Shown: piece after piece, positions 22,644-31,648 of the stretch | Layout of the letters: every line of letters begins with the position of its first letter | Numbering within the stretch: the first letter of the stretch is position 1 | DNA from: Psilocybe azurescens | Lineage: Eukaryota > Basidiomycota > Agaricomycetes > Agaricales > Agrocybaceae | NCBI GenBank assembly: GCA_023853785.1 | Contig: JAJIRX010000914.1 | Coordinates: 1 to 32,899 of the forward strand | Length of the DNA stretch: 32,899 nucleotides | Direction: 5' to 3' | The notes under the pieces: generated by a model | The model's database searches: none | What the model was told of the DNA's origin: nothing | Seen by the model: the letters and a program-made list of their open reading frames with translations, nothing else | Program-made: the position numbers and the translations under genes

Positions 22644-22802
22644 ATGATTGACGAAAAGATGTGGGAATTCGTCAGTTTTATTTTGTCGTACGGCACGTCT
22701 TCTCTCCCTTTTCCTCATCTTCATTCATTCCCATCTTTCGTTTCCTTGTCGTCCCCTCCCTTGTTCTTCCTTCCTTATCATCCTTCCCCTTCCTCCCTCC
22801 TC

Positions 22803-22826
22803 CTTTCTTTCTTTCTTTCTTTCTTT
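22803..22826 (+). repeat. (CTTT)6 microsatellite
   Basis: Six perfect CTTT units in the pyrimidine-rich intron region of GST copy E. Confidence 0.9.
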
Positions 22827-23163
22827 TACAGCCCCTTCCAGGCTAAACGTTCTTCCCTGAAACGCCCTACTCGCCCACCCATCCGCCCACACCACCATCA
22901 GGCTTTGACCCCTCCTCTCCCCAAACATACACGCACCTACCTATCCACCACCGAGTCCCTCCCAGCTTCTTGTGGCAATAACGATAAAAGCACCCCGAAC
23001 CTACGCCGACCTTCACCTCCGAGTCTTCCCCATCCTTGCCGACCTATGTCCGACGCCCGAGTGAGACGCCCTCCTGTCGCACAGTATCGGGTCGCGGTTA
23101 ATAAGGTGGATGGAGAGTATGGATGCGCTGGAGTGTGTGGTGCGGACGAGGCGGGGACAATGA

Positions 23164-23484
23164 GTAGTGGTGTTGGGTCTATGGTTGGTAGTTGGTGTGG
23201 GTGAGGTAGGGGTGCATGTACGGAGTGAGGGATATACAGTGTGTGTATGCGCGTATGAGATGGAACGGGATGGGATAATATGATGAAACTACTTCATGCA
23301 CTGCATATATTCCCAACAAAACAATCGTTAATTGTAGTGTTAAGAACGTACGCGATGTCCACCTTAACTAATTATCCCCAAAAGTGTTCGCTCTGCGTGC
23401 GTTCCCTCCCAAGTCTACATTTAAGTAATGTGCATTCTACAATTCGACGCGCGACTGCATACATATATCTTACTGTATCATGGA
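23164..23484. other. Spacer between GST E and the membrane-protein gene
   Basis: Contains the 3' ends of two convergent genes. No further gene or clear terminator signal was recognised. Confidence 0.4.
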
Positions 23485-25202
23485 TCATGCCGCGCTCCAT
23501 GTGTCTGTCTCTTGGAGTGGGTTGCTATTTTTATCAGACGACGAAGACCCTACTTCTGGAGTATCTGTTGGACTCGGTGCTGCTTTATGTAGGAGGCTGT
23601 GTACCTCAATCCGCTTCTCTCCAGAGGAAGTCGAAGTCCCATGAGATGCCAGCGCAACAGAGCGTAGCTTGATGCCATTGCTGTCGCTCCATTTGGGCGT
23701 ACGAGTTTGGCCGGAGCGCAAACTTGAATGCGTATGCGATTCTCTAAGATTAAGGACCAGCCGGCAAGACAACACAACCTGCAGAACGAGAGTTGCCCTG
23801 ATGATAAATACATAACATTTGATAGCGTTTTCAGTATTAAATTATGCGGTGTTGAAGGAAGCTTCAACTGATCAAGGAAGGACCTACGGTAAGTTGACAG
23901 CGCGCAGCGCTCTTGGGGTAGTGAGAAACACCACCACGTTGACTGTATTCATGGAGAAAATGGCGAAGAAATATAGCAGGCCATCGCGCCAGATGATGTT
24001 GAATATACCATGGCTGCCGACGTTCATTTGCGTCTTCCACAATCCATACGCCCTCCACGCTGTCAAACTACAAACAAGCGTTCTAATCAGGGCTGCCGTC
24101 GATCGGGCCACAATTGAAAGGTCTTACAGGAAAGTGACTGTGTCGAAGAGTAATGGCATTGTCTTTGAAGGAGTCCCCCTATGCAGTGAGTTCGATAGTA
24201 CATGTAGTCTTGGCATGAATTCGCTCACCCAAAATGTGACGAGCCAGCCAAATGGACCCATGAGCACGCCACACGGTGGCTGCGAGCTCGCAGGCCCCCT
24301 GAGACAGGCGGAGGTGGAAAGATCTTACTGATCGCTATCCCACAAACAACGGCTTCTGCCATCAACATCCCCAGCAGAGACAATCCAATCACTTTGTGCT
24401 GCGAGAAGATCTGCCAACACAGTAATATCAGTGCTATTCTTCTCCAAGGGAGATTAAAAGGGAGGTTTTAAATGAATGATGCTTACTGCGTATACACGTC
24501 CTCCTAATATCATCTGGGATATTATGGTGGATATCAAACCCCAACAGGTTGGAAGTAGAATATTTCTATAGTAAATTTTATGTAATGAACGGGCGTCAGT
24601 TTGAGTACGACTCAAGCTAGGCTCCCAGGGAGCCAGTAAGGTACTACTACTACTCACGCTTGCATGTCGCCGGAGTCCAGGCCCCGGAGAAAAGCGTTAC
24701 AGCAAAAGTGAATCTTGTATCCCGTTGATTATCAGTAGACGCGTAGTCCAGCGCTGAAACTCGGTGCTCACTTCGCAAGCCCAAAATAACGATTTGCTAA
24801 AGTAAAGAGCCATCATCAACTTTTTATCTACTATGATAATATGATGGTATTAAATACCTAGATACAATGCACTTGAGAACTGCAAGCGCGCGGCGTCGAG
24901 TGGCAAGACGAACTCATCAGCGCTTGTAAAATAAATAAATAAAGGTGACCTGCATTCATGGGTCTCCTCCAAATTAACCAATACTCCCGAGGTAAACAAA
25001 GAATCAGCTCCCAGCCAAAAATACAGAATCTGAGAGTATGTGTCCGTCAGTGCAGGTCGCTTAATCCTCAGTATTATTTTGGACCAACTCACGCCCCGAT
25101 TGTCCAAATCATAATGGCTTGTCCTTGCTTCTGTTCGACCAGAGCATCGTGAGATATCTCTAGCGGAGGTACTCCTGTTATCGTTGCGGAGGGGATCGAC
25201 AT
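23485..25202 (-). CDS. DUF6533-family seven-helix membrane protein
   Basis: Exons I can support: 25202-25093, 25029 to about 24950, about 24799-24775, about 24720-24660, about 24570-24487, 24410-24329, one ending at 24128, 24067-23888, and 23797-23485. Start MSIPSATITGVPPLEISHDA is followed by WTIGAFCIFGWELILCLPRE and YWLIWRRPMNAG, the DUF6533 signature (aromatic-rich helix, then LPRE..LIWRR). Later pieces: LFTLANRYFGLA, TLFSGAWTPATCK, TIISQMILGGRVYA, VIGLSLLGMLMAEAVVC, GPFGWLVTFWVSEF, LLTAWRAYGLWKTQ, IIWRDGLLYFFAIFSMNTVN, LSCRLVLNLRE, then a Ser-rich cytosolic tail. The family is common in Agaricomycetes, with unknown ligand or role. One G appears to be missing in the GGGG run near 24540 (PVGGLIS expected). 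The join around 24800-24950 and the one after 24329 are uncertain. Confidence 0.7.
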
Positions 25203-27292
25203 TCTTCCGACACGAGGTGATGCAGGAGAGATAATAGTGGCTGGATTCTGGCAGGCGATTGTTAGGCTTTATATTAGATCTGACATTCTATACCACATCA
25301 TGGGTCACAAATGGGCAGTAGACGGAGATTATGATGTCAAAAACCAAGTATCTACTTGGTGTATAGACTGAAACGGACTGCTATTTCCAGATTTCAAAAC
25401 GGTGTATGGAGCTCCTCCCATATGATCGATGGGCGGTCTTTATGCGCAAGACAGTTCTTTGACATCCCCCTGCGATCTGTTGCAGGTTGTGGCCATGGCA
25501 AATATAGCCATGTCGCCTCGTTTCTGTAAAAGAAGTCGTATCAACACAACACATCAAGCCACAAATACATGCTGTAGAAGGAGATGTGTCAGCATCCGGG
25601 ATATCTTCCATAGTAAATATCAATATACTAAGTCATAAGCAGCCTTAAAATCAATTTACACCACTTGTCAAGGTTATATCGTGGGCTCGTCGAGATATAA
25701 ATGGTGGTCTCCGATTATTACTATTTGCCTTTAGCTACGGCGTGCTTTGATGGAGAATGTGTCAAACCTGTAGAGGCTAATATCTCAAAAATTGAAGAAG
25801 CATGAAGGATATGACCTAGGCATATCGTATCCCTCGAATGCAACGAATGCATGTCAGTTGAGTGCAATAAGTTAACCCTCTTGACCGTAAATCAGTCAAT
25901 GATGAGAAGTCAACTTCAAACGTTGTGCATCAAACAATATGAATCATGCGTAAATATGGCATCCCCAGAAAGGTCGACATATTTGAACATGAGTGACGAC
26001 ACCTCTAAGTGTCAGCAACAGAGGTTGCATGCTCAGCTGGATATCATTGTAGGTATCGCCTCATGACATCCCAAACTCTTAAAGAGCGCTTGGGCCAGAG
26101 TACCTGCCTCTCAACCATTTCTCTGCCCCGCCTTTCCGCCACTGAATAACAGATTCGATTGCCTCTTCTCAACTGAGGTGAAGCCGTCTCATACCCAGAT
26201 ATTTTTATAATATTTCCAAGAAACACGCTCCCCACCGGACAGAACAGCGACGTGAAGACTAGGGCATTCAGATTAAATTACAGAAGCGCCGGAGTATCCC
26301 AGATGGAGATCTTGGAGCAATGAGCACTACAGGTGGGATGGGGTATTTAATTTCAAGAGCGACCCAGACAGCTCACATGGCTGAAAGGGAAGGTGAACTT
26401 TAGTTTAAAGGCTGGCGTCTGAGCATGAGGTGTTGTTGAAAACAAGTTGAAATAGGTTGGAAAAAGGGTTCAAACTTTCCCTTCCACCGGTCTATCATAG
26501 ATTCAGCCTTGCCGACGGTTAGCATGATTCAGAGACTTAATACCCTTGGGAGATCAGTGGCACAGGTCACTCGTATTCATTGCGTTTTAGGGTTCTCGGG
26601 TGCAACTTGGGTGTGCATTGGGGTGCATAGTGGGTGCAGAGCCAGCTGCTTGCAATTGCATCCGTGTGAATTCTGCCGCGATGCCGTAGGATGCCTGCCG
26701 TGCACACATGGCAAGCATGGGTTCCCACTTTTTTGTCCGTCGTCAATGACGTCTTGCCACACTCCGTCAACGTGCGGATTTCTTGCGGACAATGATACTG
26801 CAGTAACGTAGACTGCAGGACTTCATATTAATTATTCTGAGGCCGTGAGTCTGTTGGTCTGAATTGGCTCAACATCGTATGTTTTCCCCGTTGTCAGAGT
26901 ATAGCACCAGGCTACATGGGTACTGACATGCGCTTAATGTGTATTAATGTTCATCAGCTGTGTTCTCTGAGTTAGCCAAAAGAAGGACATATAAACCAAG
27001 TATACGCACCTTTCCAACCTGCCACCAGCCTTCCTTTCGCTTTGTTTGCATGCCTTGCTGATGCGGACTCGATAATAAAGGTCACCAGGATCATCGCTTT
27101 TGGTATAGTTCTTTTGTTATGAGATGCCGCACCAGCCGTCTGAGGTGAATGATCAAGGACGCATGCATGATCCCACCTCAGAGATCTTTCCCTCACGTTT
27201 TACGCATGCCTTGTTCATGAGTAAACGTTAACGGTTATTTAACAGAGTCTAGCGAGAACAAATTGCTTAGATCTCTCCCTTGCCTCAACTAC
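25203..27292. other. Spacer between DUF6533 gene and P4
   Basis: About 2.1 kb. Several frames of 60-100 codons (e.g. near 25381-25623, 26044-26235 and 26509-26811) show no domain, no supported splicing and no match to the other repeats in the window. It presumably holds the divergent promoters of the two flanking genes. Confidence 0.35.
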
Positions 27293-30200
27293 ATGCTGGC
27301 TCCGTCGCCATTCATTTCTACTGCTGCTGAGAAGATGCACTCTGACAGGCTAGATGAGGAGACATTTCCTAGTGTTAACAACACGTCCATGGACTCTTCT
27401 AGAGCTGAATGGCATCAAGAGACGTTTCCCAGTCTGGACGACGTGTCCTTAAGCCCTTCTGAAGACAAAGGACAGAAAAGAGAGCTACAGCATACCATGA
27501 AGACAGAAGAAGCGGACCATCCCTGCCAGTGCATATCTCCTCTAGGTAGAAACCTCGTCGTCTGTATTGATGGAACCTCAAATCAATTTGGTAAACAAGT
27601 GAGTTTATTTATTTACCTGAATTTGATGATATCATGCCGACGCTATATGTCACCAGAATACCAATATTGTAGAGCTGTATAGTCGTCTGGTGAAGAGCGA
27701 TGATCAGCTAACATATTATAATAGCGGGATTGGAACATATGTCAAAGACTCAACGTCTTTCCGGGCATTGAGGCAGTTTTTTCACCATAGTGTCGACAAA
27801 GCTTTCGCAATGTGATTTCATTATCTCTTCCACTATTTTCTGAGGGTTTTGAATTCCTTTAACAGAAACTTCAAAACCAAAGTCCTCCGCGCCTACAGTT
27901 GGTTGTCAGAGAATTATAGACCTGGAGACCGTATCTTTCTCTTTGGTGAATTGGCTTACCTTGGCCGGATTTACAACGCTTTTTTAAAATGCATTCTGCT
28001 CAAGGATTCTCCCGTGGTGCTTATCAGGTTCGCGTCATCGCTGGAATGATACATAAGGTATGTAATCCAGATGTGCCATTAGCTTTTAGCATCGACTTCG
28101 TTAATCGTGGACTGTGTAGGTCGGCCTTCTTCACAAGGGAAACAACGAACAAATTGCGTTGTAAGTAAAATGGGATTGCTTATTGTGACTTGACCCAATA
28201 GTTTATACAGTGCGTATGATCTGTATACGCAAACAATTGCAGCAAAAAAAACGACCAGACAGAACAAAGGACAGAAAGAGTCAAAAAGGATAGAGAGCAG
28301 AAGGAGTCCGAGGAACTTTGCAGACGTTTTAAACAAACACTTTCGCGTCGAAACGTTCGAGTCCATTTCGTTGGTTCGTGGTCAGTCGCATGTCTTCTCC
28401 CGCCGAACAGCACGGAAATGAACCTACTACCCATAACAGGGATACTGTGTCGGCCATTGGGGTCATCCGAGGTCCTAACCTTCCCGAGACAACTACTGGT
28501 ATGAGGCATGTATGTGCCTTTCGGCATGCGCTTGCCCTCGATGAGCTACGCGTCAAATTTCTGCCGGAATATGCAAACGGAGGCGCAGGTCCGACTGCCG
28601 CGGTTGACTTAAACAACTCTGATGGATCTATGCGGCCTCTTGGAGACGTCAAAGAGGTATGGTTTGCGGGATCTCACTCGGACATGTGAGTAAAATAGTA
28701 ACGATTACTTTGTGAGTTTCTCAAGTGTGACACGCACTTCCACAGAGGCGGGGGTAACATTGCCAATCTGACACTTGACCGTTTCGGACCGTCTCTGCGC
28801 TGGATGTCATATGAAGCGATAAAACAAGGGTTGAAAATGGAACCTCACCGAAGTCCCTGGGGGACTTTCACTCCAAACACATCCATGAATTGGTTTTATA
28901 GACTTATTGAATACCTGCCAATCTCTCGACTCTCGTATACTGGCCCAGATGAAATCATTCGGTGGTGGGTGATTATTTCAATGCTCTGATGGTATAAAAT
29001 GGGTCTGATGGTTTTTTATACGGTCAGGCCCCCTAGCCGACAAAGTCCTCGTCGTATATTACCAGGCCAACTTATCCATGAGTCTGTCTTTGACTGGATG
29101 TTGAAATTTGCAGAGTACAGGCCAACCGCACTGTTTTGGGGGGGACAATCTGGTTTGGGATGAACAGAACCTGAGAGACCAAGCTATTGTCGAAGACGAT
29201 CCCTATGCTCGAGCTGACCGTGCCCTACAATCCCTCGACGAATCCAATAAAGGGAAGAGCATAATGTCTTACGAACTTTACGATGCCCTTGCTGCATTGT
29301 CGTCGACGTGTTAGTACCTTATTACTTCGAACTAAAGACGTTTGCTGATAGTAAATTATATCCTAGATATTGGTAGACAGTCTATCACCGAGTTTTCTGG
29401 GTCGGGTCCCATTTTACTCACTGCTTTGGAGGATAAGTGCCGCAAACGTGGTGCAGAAAATGAAGACAGCAGCCTTGAAGTGATCATGACCTTGGTAAAT
29501 GCGTTGGATTCATTTGAGATTATACCTCAAAAAGCCAGTACAACTCTGATCCAGCAATCTGGTCCATTTTGGACAAAGTATGTCAAACAGAGTTGTTGAA
29601 ATGGCGCAAGTTTCATGATCGTTACGGTGAGTTATTCGTATGTGTAATACATGTACAATGTCAAAGCTTACATAATACTCCATCTTAGGTCCAATTCCAT
29701 TTCCTTCTGCTCTCATCATTGGCATTGATGCATACGCAAGTAAGGATATACTGCCGCGCAAGGGATGTGTTAACAGTGCTCGCGAAATTGCATCACTTCT
29801 TATGGACACCATGGCTCTACCATATAGCGAAATATCCATGCTCCTTAACGAAAGGGCTACCCATGCAAGGATCGTTCAATCCATTTTGTCCATGGAAACA
29901 AACGATCGGATAGCATTTAATGATCCAATTATCATCTTCTTTTCTGGTTGCTCCTTGCGCAACGACTCAGGTACTGTGTTTATTGTGCCATATGATTACC
30001 CTGATAGCCAGGCCATTGCGGCGAGCGTCATCGATGATTTACTTACTCGGGTCGCTGCCGCAAAGGGGGAAAATATTGTTCGTCTCTCTTTGCTTACTTT
30101 TAGGTGTTCATCACTGACCAGTTCCCACTCTTGCAGACCTTGATTCTGGACTGCCCTTATTCTGCAAGGTTTAAAGGAGATGCCTATACAGGCACCGATA

Positions 30201-30433
30201 TACCTTCACAAAATCTCCTATCCGACTTCAGAAAACACCAGGAAACAAGAACCATCTACGGCCACCGTCATTTTGTTGAAATTTTGAAGGACATACTTCG
30301 TAATTTTGAGTTGGTACGTGAGTATGGCGCTGCCTACTACACCCCACGGTTTCTTGTTCCGCCGCCTCCGAGAGAAGTTCAACGACTGCCAGCACCTATT
30401 GCGGAGTCACCGTCAAGGGAAGCTGGATTTTAA
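27293..30433 (+). CDS. P4: DUF2235 hydrolase - caspase-like fusion, short C-terminus
   Basis: Twelve exons: 27293-27598, 27657-27811, 27866-27945, 28005-28057, 28120-28160, 28211-28380, 28440-28685, 28746-28964, 29028-29309, 29367-29626, 29689-30077, 30137-30433; about 830 residues. The start aligns with P3's. Hydrolase motifs are all present: CIDGTSNQFG, YYNSGIGTYVKD, GFSRGAYQ (Ser codon 28010-28012), HALALDELRVKFLPEY, HSDIGGGN. A Lys/Glu-rich insert follows AYDLYTQT. The caspase-like exon 11 is intact (IIGIDAYASKDILPRKG, FNDPIIIFFSGC) but His is Cys, and the Cys motif is LILDCPY, with Pro at the catalytic position. After GHRHFVEILKDIL the protein leaves the family and ends in a Pro-rich tail; the long C-terminal region and RLRGGGA motif are absent. 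Apparent indels: the A8 run near 28243, the G7 run near 29138, and about 29530. It is the most diverged hydrolase copy. Confidence 0.7.
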
Positions 30434-30794
30434 AACCGACATACCAGTCCCAATCCCAAGGACCATGGCCGACAGAAGGTGACAACGACACTCAAATGTA
30501 AATTTATATACCATCATCCTACCCATAGTACTCATTTCATTTAGATATTTTCATCGTCGGTGTAATATGGCGCACATAGATTTCCATCCCCAGTTATCTG
30601 GGTCTATGCATAGACTTTTATCATAAGCCGTATTCTGCCCGGTCAATTTACAACACTCGAGAAAGAATTAATTGGTACAAAAGCTGTGGTATATTGTATT
30701 ATTACTTTTACATTTGCAACGATTCAAGGCTCCAACAATACAGTGATAACGATAATGGGAAAAAGAGTGCGAATGCCGATGTTTATTAGGGTGT
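30434..30794. other. Convergent 3' spacer between P4 and hsp20
   Basis: AT-rich 3' flanks of two converging genes. No gene is seen; AATAAA-type signals are not clearly placed. Confidence 0.35.
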
Positions 30795-31377
30795 TCAAGC
30801 AATGGTGATTTTCTTAGGAGCAAGCTCCGGTGTCGATTTGGGGAAAGTGACTGTGAGGATGCCATTTTCCATGTTGGCTTTGATTTCTTCGCTCTGATAA
30901 ACAATTTTGATAAGCTTGCGCATATAAATGTAGTGAGTTTGGGAGACACTAACCTTGACACCCGTAGGGAGTTGCAAAGTACGAGAGAATTTGCCAAACT
31001 GCCTCTCACGTACGGCATACCCGTTCTCCTGGAACTCCTTGTCTTGCTTGGATTCAGCCGAGACCGTCAAGTCGATTGTTGTGAACATCGATGTTCACAT
31101 TCGTCCTTGACAAGTCCGGGAAGCTCGAACGTGGCCGTTACAAGGTTCTTTTCAGTGTCTTCATGCAGATCCATTCTGTATTAAAGCATATTAAATCATG
31201 GATTGAATGTTGCGGACATTGTAAAGTACTCACCTTGGCCTGAATGACCTTACAGCGCCTTCTCCAGCAGCATTGCGCTGTTGAACTTGGTTTTGGAGCC
31301 GCCTTGACGAGCAGCGAAAGCCTCCTCAAAAGGCGGTCGAAGTCATAGAAGGGTTCGTAGTAGAAAACGCTAGACAT
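30795..31377 (-). CDS. Small heat-shock protein, Hsp20 family (frameshifted)
   Basis: Three exons: 31377-31234, 31175-30954, 30893-30795. Start MSSVFYYEPFYDFDRL is the usual N-terminus of basidiomycete Hsp20. Then MDLHEDTEKNLVTATFELPG opens the alpha-crystallin domain, ENGYAVRERQFGKFSRTLQL and PTGVK form its core, and the last exon gives EEIKANMENGILTVTFPKS (the I-x-V/I anchor strand region) and a short KKITIA tail. The family is an ATP-independent holdase that binds unfolding proteins in the cytosol. Apparent indels: a missing base at CTTTTGAGG (about 31325), one more before QQRNAAGEGAVRS, an extra A near 31104, and an extra G near 31078. As written it would not make a full protein. The upstream heat-shock element and TATA box suggest a once-functional, heat-inducible gene; sequence error is a real alternative. 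Confidence 0.8.
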
Positions 31378-31432
31378 TTTATGAACTTTGTGGAGATGGT
31401 TTGTGTTGCTGAGTAGGCGAACAGTGTCCTCG

Positions 31433-31440
31433 TTTATATA
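31433..31440 (-). promoter_or_regulatory. TATA box of hsp20
   Basis: TATATAAA on the minus strand, about 56 bp before the ATG at 31377; normal spacing for a heat-shock promoter. Confidence 0.6.
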
Positions 31441-31635
31441 CCCTGCAGAACACAGTCTCGAGAATGCTAGAAACACTCGGTTTGTAATTCAGAATAGTCC
31501 TTCATATCAAGTCAAGATCCATCGTGTGACCCCTAGAAATGTCCAGAAACTCGCCCCACAGGCCATGGCTGAAAGAATACAGGCGAAAGGTGGACCGTGT
31601 CCGTGAAGCCTCACGAAGCATCGAGAAAACTGTGA

Positions 31636-31648
31636 GAAAGTTCTAGAA
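31636..31648. promoter_or_regulatory. Heat-shock element
   Basis: GAAAGTTCTAGAA is a perfect GAAnnTTCnnGAA, the three-unit binding site of heat-shock factor (HSF1). It lies about 260 bp upstream of the hsp20 start and 200 bp from its TATA box. A second gapped GAA...GAA pair occurs near 31464-31476, closer to the gene. Confidence 0.7.

Larger units (their letters stand above)
21600..23163 (+). pseudogene. GST copy E, split by a DNA transposon
   Basis: The start has become GTG (21600-21602). The N-terminal half is recognisable: CEMETIVRYIDRVAREPTLHF aligns with RETQAIIRYIDRIAPEPTLHF of copy A. A 763-bp transposon (21873-22635) then interrupts, and the gene resumes with MIDEKMWEFVSFILSYG. The donor after SYG is GC rather than GT. 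The C-terminal part is eroded: PTYADLHL-like and FPILADL-like pieces in broken frames, then WMESMDALECVVRTRRGQ ending at TGA 23161-23163. Because both flanks are readable, this copy dates the transposon as later than the GST duplication. Confidence 0.65.

Noticed and set aside
22644..23204. Apparent Ser/Pro/Phe-rich protein across GST E
   Set aside because: It reads through the pyrimidine-rich intron and the CTTT microsatellite; the GST pieces lie in other frames.
26509..26811. Cys-rich open frame of about 100 codons upstream of P4
   Set aside because: No signal peptide, no regular cysteine spacing, and an equally open frame on the other strand.
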